Shown here piece by piece: positions 7,447 to 16,360 of a DNA stretch of 64,000 nucleotides. Source of the stretch: Pedobacter puniceum (GTDB lineage Bacteria; Bacteroidota; Bacteroidia; Sphingobacteriales; Sphingobacteriaceae); the NCBI RefSeq assembly GCF_009674685.1, contig NZ_WKJI01000001.1, positions 1,054,001-1,118,000 on the forward strand, written 5' to 3'. The number at the start of each line of letters is the position of its first letter. Position 1 is the first letter of the stretch. The notes under the pieces were generated by a model, which was not told the DNA's origin, did not search any database, and worked only from the letters and a program-made list of their open reading frames with translations. Made by a program: the position numbers and the translations under genes.

Positions 7447-8640
7447 ATGAATCAAAAATCTTCAAAAACCGATTTATATCAACATCCAGATTATTACCTA
7501 ATGGATGAATTGCTAAGCGACGAGCATAAATTGATTAGAAATACTGTTAGAGATTGGGTAAAAAAAGAAGTCAGCCCAATTATTGAAGACTATGCCCAAA
7601 AAGCACAATTTCCTAAACATTTAATTAACGGTTTGGCAAATTTGGGTGTATTTGGTCCAACCATTCCACAAGATTATGGTGGTGCTGGTTTAGATTATAT
7701 TGCTTATGGCATCATGATGCAGGAAATAGAACGTGGAGATTCTGGTTTACGCTCAACCGCTTCTGTACAGGGGTCTTTAGTAATGTACCCCATATTTGCC
7801 TTTGGTTCTGAGGAGCAAAAGCAAAAATACTTACCCAAATTGGCTTCAGGAGAAATAATGGGATGCTTTGGTTTAACCGAACCTAATCATGGTTCTGATC
7901 CTGGCGGAATGGAAACACGCATTCAAGATATGGGAGATTATTTTTTACTTAATGGTGCTAAAATGTGGATTTCTAATGCTCCTTTCGCCGATGTAGCTGT
8001 TGTTTGGGCTAAAGATGATACACAAACCATTAGAGGTGTTATTGTAGAACGTGGTATGGAAGGATTTACCACACCAGAAACACATGGAAAATGGTCTTTA
8101 AGAGCCTCAGCCACAGGTGAACTTATTTTTCAAGATGTTAAAATCCCGAAAGGAAATATTCTTCCTCATGTACAAGGCTTAAAAGGACCTTTAAGTTGTT
8201 TAAACCAAGCTAGATTTGGTATTGCTTGGGGCGCTTTAGGTGCCGCTATGGATTGTTATGATACGGCTCTTAGGTATGCTAAAGAAAGAAAACAGTTTGG
8301 AAAACCCTTAGCTGGTTTCCAGTTACAACAAAAGAAACTGGCCGAAATGATTACTGAAATTACCAAAGCGCAATTATTGGTTTGGCGTTTAGGAGTTTTG
8401 AAAAATGAGAATAGGGCCACTCCTGCTCAAATTTCTATGGCTAAAAGAAATTCGGTAGAAACAGCTTTAAATATTGCCAGAGAAGCTAGGCAAATGCTAG
8501 GCGGTATGGGCATAACCGGAGATTTCTCTATCATGCGCCACATGATGAATTTAGAAAGTGTTATTACTTATGAAGGTACTCATGACATACATCTATTAAT
8601 AACAGGTTTAGATGTAACAGGTGAGAATGCTTTTACGTAA
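7447..8640 (+). CDS. gcdH: Glutaryl-CoA dehydrogenase-type acyl-CoA dehydrogenase
   Basis: This FAD enzyme of 397 residues probably oxidatively decarboxylates glutaryl-CoA to crotonyl-CoA in lysine and tryptophan breakdown. It has CFGLTEPNHGSDPGGMETR, the mid-domain WISNAP motif and, near the C-terminus, TYEGTHDIHLLITG. The Glu in YEGTHDIH (about 376) is the expected catalytic base. These motifs fit GcdH better than medium- or short-chain enzymes. I place the start at the ATG at 7447, as the nine residues before it from a TTG are not conserved. Confidence 0.85.
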   Translation: MNQKSSKTDLYQHPDYYLMDELLSDEHKLIRNTVRDWVKKEVSPIIEDYAQKAQFPKHLINGLANLGVFGPTIPQDYGGAGLDYIAYGIMMQEIERGDSGLRSTASVQGSLVMYPIFAFGSEEQKQKYLPKLASGEIMGCFGLTEPNHGSDPGGMETRIQDMGDYFLLNGAKMWISNAPFADVAVVWAKDDTQTIRGVIVERGMEGFTTPETHGKWSLRASATGELIFQDVKIPKGNILPHVQGLKGPLSCLNQARFGIAWGALGAAMDCYDTALRYAKERKQFGKPLAGFQLQQKKLAEMITEITKAQLLVWRLGVLKNENRATPAQISMAKRNSVETALNIAREARQMLGGMGITGDFSIMRHMMNLESVITYEGTHDIHLLITGLDVTGENAFT

Positions 8641-8656
8641 TACCTTAAACTAAACT

Positions 8657-9469
8657 ATGAAAGCATTTAAATTACTGATTTCACTTATTGTTCTCGCTAT
8701 AAGTTTACCATCATGTGTTACGTATTTAACTCCCTCAATGACTGGAGATAACAATATAGGATATCTACCACGTCCGTTCTCTAAAGATACTATTAAACGC
8801 CTGAATTATATTTCTGCAGAATACAGTTCAAGTAGTGCACCAAGTGGAGATTTAAATTTCAATCTAGGAATGCTAAATATTAGCAAAGGTCATACTCTAA
8901 AACATATTAACTTTGGTTATGGCGCATTTGTTTTCTTAGGTAACGCCAATTATGAGAATGACTCTACCATATCAAAATCAGATTCTGATAATCCTATAAA
9001 TAATTTTAACAAGTTTTTATACGGTGGCGGATTAAGAACAACTATAGGTTTTCATGTTACAGAAATAAAGAATTTAGATTTAAGGATATTAAATTGGGAG
9101 AACGCATTTTCCATTGAAAAAGGCGATTACGCAAATTACAGAAAAGAAATTTACCGATCCACATTAAGTTATCCAGTTTATGTTTCAAATCTTGATAAAT
9201 TCTTTACTACGGGTTTATCATCAGAGATTTTATGGAATCCAAATTTTTTAAACAAAAACTTACAAATAGGCTTACGCCTTTTTGTTGGAATAACATCAGG
9301 CCTAAATAAGAGCTTTATCAACAAAGATACAAATCAAACTGATCCTGATATGGATTATAGAGCTGTAAGTTTTAACTCCTTTATCAAGTACAAAAAAATT
9401 TTTAGCACTTTACAAATGGGAGCAGAACATAATCTTGGAGCCAAAATTGCTTTGGGTTATTCTTTTTAA
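8657..9469 (+). CDS. Outer-membrane-type lipoprotein of unknown function
   Basis: This 270-residue protein has a lipoprotein signal (LAISLPSC, Cys at about 20). The remainder has alternating hydrophobic and polar strands with many Gly and aromatic residues, ending LGAKIALGYSF with a terminal Phe. This fits a small beta-barrel or surface beta-structured lipoprotein. It follows gcdH by 16 bases and precedes a small membrane protein by 12, so it may share their transcript. I do not recognise the family. Confidence 0.7.
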   Translation: MKAFKLLISLIVLAISLPSCVTYLTPSMTGDNNIGYLPRPFSKDTIKRLNYISAEYSSSSAPSGDLNFNLGMLNISKGHTLKHINFGYGAFVFLGNANYENDSTISKSDSDNPINNFNKFLYGGGLRTTIGFHVTEIKNLDLRILNWENAFSIEKGDYANYRKEIYRSTLSYPVYVSNLDKFFTTGLSSEILWNPNFLNKNLQIGLRLFVGITSGLNKSFINKDTNQTDPDMDYRAVSFNSFIKYKKIFSTLQMGAEHNLGAKIALGYSF

Positions 9470-9481
9470 AACACCAATACT

Positions 9482-9694
9482 ATGAACAAATCATTAGGAA
9501 TTATTTTAACCATCATTGGCATTGTGATGCTGGTTTGGGGTGGCTTTTCTTATACTAAACAAGAAAAAGTCATAGATGCAGGACCTATACAGGTTTCAGC
9601 AGATAAAAAAGAGACTGTTAATTGGCCTCCTTATGTGGGCGGAGTAGTTTTAATTGCCGGTATTGTTTTATTAGTTACAGCTAAGAAAACCTAA
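9482..9694 (+). CDS. Small two-helix membrane protein, unknown function
   Basis: This 70-residue protein has two hydrophobic helices, residues 5-23 (GIILTIIGIVMLVWGGF) and 50-67 (GGVVLIAGIVLLVTA), joined by a polar loop. The arrangement resembles DUF3185-type small inner-membrane proteins, but I cannot confirm it. The gene ends about 50 bases before a clear terminator. Confidence 0.65.
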   Translation: MNKSLGIILTIIGIVMLVWGGFSYTKQEKVIDAGPIQVSADKKETVNWPPYVGGVVLIAGIVLLVTAKKT

Positions 9695-9744
9695 TCTTAA
9701 CAAGATGATAAAGGTTTACATAACCGAATTTTATTCTAATTTTG

Positions 9745-9776
9745 AGCAGAGATTTAAATATTTCTGCTTTTTTTAT
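9745..9776 (+). terminator. Rho-independent terminator after the small membrane protein gene
   Basis: AGCAGA (9745-9750) pairs with TCTGCT (9763-9768) around an AT-rich loop, followed directly by a run of U. It ends just before the next gene's start at 9784. Confidence 0.75.
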
Positions 9777-9783
9777 TTATAAA

Positions 9784-10164
9784 ATGAAAGATTATAAAAA
9801 GTATTATCTTATACCTGCCACACAAGAAGAAGTTTATCTAGCTTTAACTAATCCTCTAAGTATTAAACTTTGGACAGGTGCTGAAGCAGAGATGAGTACC
9901 ATAGCAGGTTCGGAATTTTCTTTATTTGATGGTGATATTGTAGGAAAAAATCTGGAGTTCGTTGAAAATCAAAAAATTGTACAAGAATGGTATTTTGATG
10001 GACAAGAAGAAAAATCAATCGTAACCATTAAACTACACGAGCATAAAAAAGGCACCTCAGTAGAATTACTACATACCAATATCCCAACAGAAAGCTATGA
10101 AGAATTTGTTGATGGCTGGGATAGCTCTTATTTTGGAGAGTTGTTAGAGTTTTTTGAAGAGTAA
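9784..10164 (+). CDS. START-like (SRPBCC/AHSA1) domain protein
   Basis: This 126-residue protein is a single Bet v1-like domain: IPATQEEVYLALTNPLSIKLW at the start, then SMI-type LFDGDIVGKNLEFVENQKIVQEW, and a C-terminal helix GWDSSYFGELLEFFEE. The AHSA1 subgroup includes Hsp90-activator homologues and polyketide-like binding domains. The ligand is unknown. The start at the ATG at 9784 is chosen because it follows the terminator and matches the domain edge. Its last 37 bases overlap the 3' end of the convergent glycosyltransferase. Confidence 0.82.
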   Translation: MKDYKKYYLIPATQEEVYLALTNPLSIKLWTGAEAEMSTIAGSEFSLFDGDIVGKNLEFVENQKIVQEWYFDGQEEKSIVTIKLHEHKKGTSVELLHTNIPTESYEEFVDGWDSSYFGELLEFFEE

Positions 10165-11165
10165 TCAAAAGGTAGGTATTTTGTCGTTACTTCTTCTTTT
10201 AAAGTAGGGATAACTTCGTTCAAATTTTCTTTATTTAATACCCTTTCATAATACTTAAGATATTGGCTAGCCATAAAAGTTGCTGAAAATAAATCTTTAG
10301 CTCTTTCGTGGCATTTTAAGCTGTCAAAATCATCTACTTTTTTTAGTGCATAAGCTAAATCTTCTGCCGATGTACTTAAGAAAGCTATTTCTTTGTTTAC
10401 CAACTCTGGTATAGCGCCATAAGGAGTAGCAAAAATGGGACATCCAAAATACATACTTTCTATAATAGCTAAGCCAAAAGGCTCATCCCATAAAACAGGA
10501 AAAATAAGTCCTTTGGATTTCTGTAAATATTTGGATTTCTCTAAATTATCTACCATACCTCTAAATCTAACATGGGTGTCTAAAGTAAAACGCCAACCCA
10601 TTTTAAAATTAAATCGATAACCACCTAAAACTTCTAGTCTTTCATTAGCTTGTTTAGTTATTTGGATAGCTCCCTTTACATTTTTAACTTTCCATGCGGC
10701 GTTAGCTAAAAAATGAAAATATTCTCGTCTAATACCTAGTTTAGGTTTAGGGTAATTATCCCAATCTAAGCCGTTGTAAACAAAAGCATTAGATTGGTGT
10801 CTTTCTGCATGGTTTTTACTGATAAAAACACATTGCTTATCTAAAGTATGGTTATAAGCTGGGTTTACATGAATAGTAATTAAATAAGGTTTTTGTGGCT
10901 TTGGATGCACAATATCATGGCAATGTACTAAGTCTACATCTTCAGGAATTTGTTGGTTTATATCAACCGAAGGATTGTAATGAATAACTTTAGCAAAATC
11001 GCAATAAGAACCGCTCTTCACCAAATAGGTAATTTGATAACCTTGTTGATGAAGAGCTTTTCCTAAATCCCAAATTACCCTTTCAATTCCACCATATTGT
11101 AAAGCAGGAATTTTTACGGGGCAATAAATAAGAATGTGTAACTTTTTATGCTTCAGTGTAAACAT
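10128..11165 (-). CDS. GT4-family glycosyltransferase
   Basis: This 345-residue retaining glycosyltransferase has a GT-B fold. The N-terminal domain has PALQYGGIERVIWDLGKAL, and the donor-binding motif EPFGLAIIESMYFGCPIFAT with the E-x7-E pair is near residue 245. It overlaps lysA by 20 bases at its 5' end and is thus read from the lysC-lysA transcript. The donor and acceptor are unknown. A link to cell-envelope synthesis is plausible because lysA feeds meso-diaminopimelate metabolism, but this is inference. Confidence 0.85.
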   Translation of the reverse strand: MFTLKHKKLHILIYCPVKIPALQYGGIERVIWDLGKALHQQGYQITYLVKSGSYCDFAKVIHYNPSVDINQQIPEDVDLVHCHDIVHPKPQKPYLITIHVNPAYNHTLDKQCVFISKNHAERHQSNAFVYNGLDWDNYPKPKLGIRREYFHFLANAAWKVKNVKGAIQITKQANERLEVLGGYRFNFKMGWRFTLDTHVRFRGMVDNLEKSKYLQKSKGLIFPVLWDEPFGLAIIESMYFGCPIFATPYGAIPELVNKEIAFLSTSAEDLAYALKKVDDFDSLKCHERAKDLFSATFMASQYLKYYERVLNKENLNEVIPTLKEEVTTKYLPFDYSSKNSNNSPK

Positions 11166-12339
11166 GTCTGATATCAGGCCTCAAATTATATGCAGAAGCC
11201 ATAACCTCGCCATAAGCGCCAGCTGTTCTTAATGCAATTAAATCTCCTCTTTTAGTTTCAGGTAAAGTAACTTCTTTTCCAAAACAATCAGACGATTCGC
11301 AAATTGGCCCAACAACATCGTAATTAATAATTTTTGATTCTTGATTTTTGATGTCAGAATTATCTAATTGTCTGGAAATGTTTTCTATTTTATGATATGC
11401 CTGATACAAAGCCGGACGCATTAATTCTGTCATACCTGCATCTACAATCGCAAAATTCTTTTTAATACCATGTTTTACATATAAAACACTAGTAATTAAG
11501 CTACTACATTGCGCAACTAAAGCTCTACCTAACTCAAAATGAACTTCTTGATAAGATTTTATTTCTAAGAAGTCTTTAAAAATTTGGAAATAACTATTAA
11601 AATCTGCGATTGCGTTTTCATCAGGATGATGATAATCTACACCTAAACCACCGCCAACATTTAAAACTTTTACAGGCATACCACGCTCTTCAAACCAAGA
11701 CTGAACTTCATTAACCTTTACACAAAGGCTTTTGAAAACATTCATATCTGTAATTTGAGACCCCACATGAAAATGTATACCTAAAAATTCTAAATGGCTA
11801 CATTTTTTTAATGTTTCAGCCACATCAGAAAGTTCCCAAGCATTAATACCAAATTTATTTTCATCTAAACCTGTGGTAATGTAATGGTGGGTATGCGCAT
11901 CTACATTAGGGTTTACACGAATAGCAACCGAGGCTTTTTTACCTTTCTTAGCAGCTAATTCATTTATAACCTCTAATTCTTGAATAGACTCTACATTGAA
12001 ACAAAAAATATCATTATCTAATGCATAGTTTATCTCTCTGTCTGATTTTCCTACACCTGCAAAAACAACTTTTTTTGCATCAAAACCTGTTTCAATGGCT
12101 TTTTTAACCTCGCCACCAGAAACACAATCTGCACCTAAACCAGCATCTTTAATAAGCTGTAAAACGCGATCATTGAAATTAGCTTTTAATGCAAAATGTA
12201 TATGAAAATGGTGCGATACAGAAGCCTCTTTACATGCCATTAAAGTGTCTTTCAACAGCTTTAAATCGTAATAGTAAAAAGGTGTTTCTTTACCTTTAAA
12301 TGAATCAACTAATTGGGCATTAAACATTTGCCTTACCAT
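11146..12339 (-). CDS. lysA: Diaminopimelate decarboxylase LysA
   Basis: This PLP enzyme converts meso-diaminopimelate to lysine. The N-terminal barrel includes FALKAN with the PLP lysine, then FHVGSQI and VGGGLGVDY. The C-terminal region has PICESSDCFGKE with the conserved Cys of the dimer active site. I choose the ATG at 12339 (397 residues). A TTG six codons earlier overlaps lysC by eight bases, and an ATG four codons later is also possible. It is the second gene of a lysine operon. Confidence 0.92.
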   Translation of the reverse strand: MVRQMFNAQLVDSFKGKETPFYYYDLKLLKDTLMACKEASVSHHFHIHFALKANFNDRVLQLIKDAGLGADCVSGGEVKKAIETGFDAKKVVFAGVGKSDREINYALDNDIFCFNVESIQELEVINELAAKKGKKASVAIRVNPNVDAHTHHYITTGLDENKFGINAWELSDVAETLKKCSHLEFLGIHFHVGSQITDMNVFKSLCVKVNEVQSWFEERGMPVKVLNVGGGLGVDYHHPDENAIADFNSYFQIFKDFLEIKSYQEVHFELGRALVAQCSSLITSVLYVKHGIKKNFAIVDAGMTELMRPALYQAYHKIENISRQLDNSDIKNQESKIINYDVVGPICESSDCFGKEVTLPETKRGDLIALRTAGAYGEVMASAYNLRPDIRHVYTEA

Positions 12340-12349
12340 CTGCACTATA

Positions 12350-13663
12350 TTATTCAAATAAACGATTGTGTAAACTTCTTAAAGCTTCTACTTTATCTTC
12401 GGTTTTAACCAATAAAGAGATATTGTAGTTACTTCCACCGTAAGAAATCATCCTTAATGGAATATGTTTTAAAGATTCAAAAACTCTTGAAGCAAAACCA
12501 TGGGTATCAGCTCCCATATCCCCTACTATACAAATGATAGATTGGTTTACATCAACTTCAACAGACCCAAAATCACTTAATTCTTTGGTGATTTCTCCTA
12601 AGTATTTGGTTTCATCTATGGTAACAGAAACTGCCACTTCTGATGTTGTAATCATATCAATTGGCGTTTTATAACGCTCAAAAACTTCAAAAACTCTTCT
12701 TAAGAAACCATAAGCCAAAAGCATTCTGCTAGATTGTATTTTAATAGCTGTAATACCATCTTTTGCTGCAATAGATTTGATTTTACCTTTTTCACTCTCA
12801 GAACTAATTAAAGTACCAAAAGCTTTAGGCTCCATTGTATTTAATAACCTTACCGGAATTTTATAACGTTGTGCTGGAAAAACCGACTGTGGGTGTAAAA
12901 TTTTAGCACCAAAATATGCTAGCTCAGCAGCCTCATCAAAAGATAAACGAGCAATTGGTTTGGTACCTTTTACGATACGAGGGTCATTGTTATGCATTCC
13001 GTCAATATCTGTCCAAATTTGAACTTCTTCTGAACGTATACCAGCACCAATTAAAGAAGCTGTATAATCACTTCCTCCTCTTCTTAAATTATCAATCTCT
13101 CCAAAAGAATTTCTACAGATATATCCTTGCGTAATAAACAAGTTTATAGAGGGATTTGCATCTAAAAGTGGTGTAATCTTTTCTGTAATAAAATCTACAA
13201 TAGGCTCATTGTCTTCATCAATCTTCATGAACTCTAAAGCTGGCAATAAGACAGATGGAACACCAATTTCTTGTAAATAAATATGGTATAACGTAGTTGA
13301 TAAAAGCTCGCCTTGTGCTAAAACAACTTTTTCTTCAATTGCGGTAAATAAATCATGCGAAAAAGCATCTAATAAATCAAAATGAGAATCAATTACTTCT
13401 TTACCCTTAGCTAAAAATTCGTCTTTCTGAAATAGTTCTTTAATGAAAACCTCATACTTATCCTTTAAAGCCTTTACAAGTTCCTTCGCCTTGGCCTTAT
13501 CAGACGCAAGATAAGCTTGAGATATTTCTACCAAGCTATTAGTTGTACCAGAAACTGCAGATAGTACGACTATCTGTCTTTCAGACGGATTGATGATGTC
13601 TAAAAGTTTTTTCATTCTTTCAGGGCTTCCTACAGATGTACCTCCGAACTTTAGAACTTTCAT
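12350..13663 (-). CDS. lysC: Aspartate kinase LysC (monofunctional)
   Basis: Aspartate kinase phosphorylates aspartate, the first step of the lysine, threonine and methionine pathway. The 437-residue protein opens with KFGGTSVGS (nucleotide binding), has RRGGSDYTASLIGAG in the catalytic domain, and ends with two ACT regulatory domains (SSRMLLAYGFLRRVFEVFE and ISYGGSNYNISLLVKTED). There is no homoserine dehydrogenase domain. The ACT pair makes lysine feedback likely. The genetic link with lysA points to a lysine-dedicated isozyme. Confidence 0.93.
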   Translation of the reverse strand: MKVLKFGGTSVGSPERMKKLLDIINPSERQIVVLSAVSGTTNSLVEISQAYLASDKAKAKELVKALKDKYEVFIKELFQKDEFLAKGKEVIDSHFDLLDAFSHDLFTAIEEKVVLAQGELLSTTLYHIYLQEIGVPSVLLPALEFMKIDEDNEPIVDFITEKITPLLDANPSINLFITQGYICRNSFGEIDNLRRGGSDYTASLIGAGIRSEEVQIWTDIDGMHNNDPRIVKGTKPIARLSFDEAAELAYFGAKILHPQSVFPAQRYKIPVRLLNTMEPKAFGTLISSESEKGKIKSIAAKDGITAIKIQSSRMLLAYGFLRRVFEVFERYKTPIDMITTSEVAVSVTIDETKYLGEITKELSDFGSVEVDVNQSIICIVGDMGADTHGFASRVFESLKHIPLRMISYGGSNYNISLLVKTEDKVEALRSLHNRLFE

Positions 13664-13835
13664 TTTTATACTATTTTATATGATTTTTAATTCAGGCGTT
13701 AAAAATAGATAAAAGCTTGATATTATTGGGAACGAATAAAATAAAATTGTACGATTTTTGATTCATTACAATTATTTACATTATTAATTATATTTTTATC
13801 CATCCTATTTTTCTATATATAAAAGTTTTTATAAC

Positions 13836-15572
13836 ATGCAGGAATTAGAACTCTCTATCCAAACTAAAATTAACACTTGGTTACAAGGAAATTACGACAC
13901 CGAGACCAAGCAAAAAATCCAAACTTTATTAGACGAAAAATCTTTTACAGAATTAACAGACTCTTTTTATAAAGATCTTGAATTTGGTACCGGAGGCTTA
14001 CGTGGTATTATGGGGCCAGGTTCTAATCGTATTAATAAATATACAATTGGAGCAGCAACACAAGGTTTAGCAAACTATTTAATAAAAAAATATCCAGGCG
14101 AAACTATAAAAGTTGCTATTGCACATGATAGCCGTAACAATTCTGATTATTTTGCTAAAATAACAGCCGAGGTTTTATCTGCTAATGATATTCATGTTTA
14201 TTTCTTTAAAGCTTTAAGACCAACGCCAGAACTTTCTTTTGCAGTAAGAGAGCTAGGCTGTAAAAGTGGTGTGATGTTAACTGCATCTCATAACCCTAAA
14301 GAGTATAACGGTTATAAAGCTTATGGTTCAGATGGCGGGCAGTTTGTAGCACCTGATGATAAAATGGTGATGGATGAAGTAGCAAAAATCACCAATATAG
14401 ATGATGTTAAATTTACGGCCAAGCCCGATAACATTTCTTATATAGGCGAAGAAATTGATGAGAGCTACTTAAGCAAAATAGTTTCCTTATCGGTTTCGCC
14501 TGATGCTATTAAGCGTCAGCATGATTTAAAAATTGTTTTCTCTCCTATTCATGGTACGGGTATCACCTTAGTACCTCCTGCTTTAGAGAGGTTTGGCTTC
14601 ACCAATATTACTTTGGTTGAGCAACAGGTTAAACCCGATGGAAATTTCCCTACCGTTATTTATCCAAACCCAGAAGAAAAAGAAGCTTTAACCTTAGCTT
14701 TACAAAAAGCTAAAGAAGTTGATGCTGATTTGGTTTTAGCAACAGACCCTGATGCAGACCGTGTAGGTATTGCTGTTAAAAACCACGATGGTGAATTTGA
14801 ACTTTTAAATGGTAACCAAACCGGCTGTTTATTAGTTAATTACATGCTTGAGGCATGGGAGAAAGAAGGGAAATTTACCGGTAAAGAATACGTAATTAAA
14901 ACCATTGTTACTTCTTACCTAATAGATAAAATTGCTGCTTCTAAAAATGTAACCTGCTACAATACCTTAACTGGTTTTAAATTTATTGGGCAAATTATGA
15001 CACAATTACAAGGTAAGGAAACCTTTATTGTGGGTGGCGAGGAAAGTTATGGCTATCTAGTTGGAGAATTTGTTAGAGATAAAGATGCAGTAATTTCTTG
15101 TGCATTTATTGCAGAAATGACTGCTTTTTACAAAGATAAAGGTAGCAGCCTGTACGATGCTTTGATAGATATGTATGTAAAATACGGTTTCTATAAAGAG
15201 AAGTTAGTATCTATCACGAAGAAAGGTAAAACCGGTGCCGAAGAAATTGTAGCTATGATGGAGCGTTTTAGAAATAATCCGCCACAAAGTTTAGGTGGCT
15301 CTAAAGTGGTTACTTTAAAAGATTATACTTTAAGAAAAGAAACTGATTTAAATTCTGGTATCATTAAACAAATAGATTTACCAAAATCTGATGTTTTACA
15401 GTTTGTTACCGAGGATGGCTGTATCATTTCTGCTCGCCCATCTGGTACAGAACCAAAAATTAAATTCTATTGCAGCGTAAACACGCCTTTAGCAAATAAA
15501 GAAGCATTTAAAGAAACTGATGCTTTGTTAGATGAAAAAATCAATCAGATTATGGCTGATTTAGGAGTTTAA
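13836..15572 (+). CDS. Phosphoglucomutase/phosphomannomutase (alpha-D-phosphohexomutase)
   Basis: The 578-residue protein interconverts hexose 6- and 1-phosphates. It shows all four family motifs: the phosphoserine loop TASHNPKEYNGYKAY, the metal loop DPDADRVGIAV, the sugar loop GGEESYGY and the phosphate-binding RPSGTEPKIKFY. Length and N-terminus (FGTGGLRGIMGPG) fit the PGM2-like branch common in Bacteroidota. The product supplies glucose-1-P or mannose-1-P for polysaccharide precursors. It is monocistronic with its own terminator. Confidence 0.93.
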   Translation: MQELELSIQTKINTWLQGNYDTETKQKIQTLLDEKSFTELTDSFYKDLEFGTGGLRGIMGPGSNRINKYTIGAATQGLANYLIKKYPGETIKVAIAHDSRNNSDYFAKITAEVLSANDIHVYFFKALRPTPELSFAVRELGCKSGVMLTASHNPKEYNGYKAYGSDGGQFVAPDDKMVMDEVAKITNIDDVKFTAKPDNISYIGEEIDESYLSKIVSLSVSPDAIKRQHDLKIVFSPIHGTGITLVPPALERFGFTNITLVEQQVKPDGNFPTVIYPNPEEKEALTLALQKAKEVDADLVLATDPDADRVGIAVKNHDGEFELLNGNQTGCLLVNYMLEAWEKEGKFTGKEYVIKTIVTSYLIDKIAASKNVTCYNTLTGFKFIGQIMTQLQGKETFIVGGEESYGYLVGEFVRDKDAVISCAFIAEMTAFYKDKGSSLYDALIDMYVKYGFYKEKLVSITKKGKTGAEEIVAMMERFRNNPPQSLGGSKVVTLKDYTLRKETDLNSGIIKQIDLPKSDVLQFVTEDGCIISARPSGTEPKIKFYCSVNTPLANKEAFKETDALLDEKINQIMADLGV

Positions 15573-15579
15573 AATCATA

Positions 15580-15605
15580 AAGCCCGTTTAAAGCGGGCTT
15601 TTTTT
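15580..15605 (+). terminator. Rho-independent terminator of the phosphohexomutase gene
   Basis: AAGCCCG (15580-15586) pairs with CGGGCTT (15594-15600) around TTTAAAG, followed by a T-run. Confidence 0.9.
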
Positions 15606-15629
15606 ATATACTATTTTTGAAATAAAAAT

Positions 15630-15733
15630 TATCGTTTGAATCAGCGATAATTAAAAATATCGCACAAATAAACGATAATTAAAAATATCGCACAAATAAA
15701 CGATAATTAAAAATATCGCATAATTAAGCGATA
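15630..15733 (+). promoter_or_regulatory. Four phased palindromic units upstream of the SatD gene
   Basis: TATCG-N10-CGATA occurs four times, starting at 15630, 15658, 15686 and 15714, that is, at an exact 28-base period. Units are joined by ATTAAAAA, so CGATA-N8-TATCG dyads also occur between neighbours. Units two and three are identical; the outer two differ in the N10. The array ends 18 bases before the satD ATG. It looks like a multi-site operator, possibly bound by the SatD protein itself. Confidence 0.6.
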
Positions 15734-15751
15734 ATTACTATATTGCATACT

Positions 15752-16360
15752 ATGATGCAAGCAATTTTAACCGGAGATATCATCAGCTCAAGAAAAGTTG
15801 ATTCTGAAATATGGCTCAATAGTTTAAAAGCGCTATTTGGGCAATATGGAGTACAACCTAAAGATTGGGAAATTTATCGTGGTGATAGTTTTCAAATTAA
15901 AACAGCACCTTCATTTGCGCTTAAATTGGCTTATATTATCAAAGCTAATGTTAAAAAGTTAAGCCAATTAGATGCAAGAATTGGTATTGGTATTGGAGAC
16001 ATAAATTATCAAAGCGATAAGCTATCAGAATCTAATGGTGATGCTTTTATTTTTGCTGGCGAATGTTTTGATAGCTTAAAAACAAATACTTTAGCAATAA
16101 AAACTACATGGCCACAGTTTGATTTAACCATAAACACCATGTTAGAAATTTTTGCGCTTACCGCTGATGGTTGGACATCAACATCGGCAGAAATGATATT
16201 AAAAGCTTTACAGCATCCAGAACTTAATCAGCAACAGCTTGCTGCTGCGTTAAATAAAAAAAGCCAAAGTGCTATAAGTGCGGGCTTAAAAAGAGGTGGT
16301 TATGATGAATTGCTAAAACTGCTGCATTATTATCAGCAACAGCTAAAAAACCTATGTTAA
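15752..16360 (+). CDS. SatD-family protein with C-terminal DNA-binding-like domain
   Basis: This 202-residue protein resembles the SatD family. The N-terminal domain begins ILTGDIISSRKV and contains YRGDSFQI and DARIGIGIGD, a nucleotide-cyclase-like layout. The C-terminal 50 residues (NQQQLAAALNKKSQSAISAG) read as a helix-turn-helix. The family's biochemical role is not established. I start it at the ATG at 15752; a TTG three codons upstream is possible. It overlaps the DUF3307 gene by seven bases and is preceded by the palindrome array, which suggests autoregulation. Confidence 0.75.
   Translation: MMQAILTGDIISSRKVDSEIWLNSLKALFGQYGVQPKDWEIYRGDSFQIKTAPSFALKLAYIIKANVKKLSQLDARIGIGIGDINYQSDKLSESNGDAFIFAGECFDSLKTNTLAIKTTWPQFDLTINTMLEIFALTADGWTSTSAEMILKALQHPELNQQQLAAALNKKSQSAISAGLKRGGYDELLKLLHYYQQQLKNLC

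Noticed and set aside
9742-9783. N-terminal extension of the START-like protein from a TTG start
   Set aside because: The 14 codons coincide with a terminator hairpin and do not match the domain, so the ATG at 9784 was used.
12916-13134. Plus-strand frame opposite lysC
   Set aside because: It is a shadow of the lysC coding sequence with low-complexity, unconserved composition. Similar antisense frames throughout the window were left out for the same reason.
15630-15733. CRISPR-like array
   Set aside because: The 28-base period has no distinct spacers: units are near-identical and contiguous, there are only four, and no cas gene is present.
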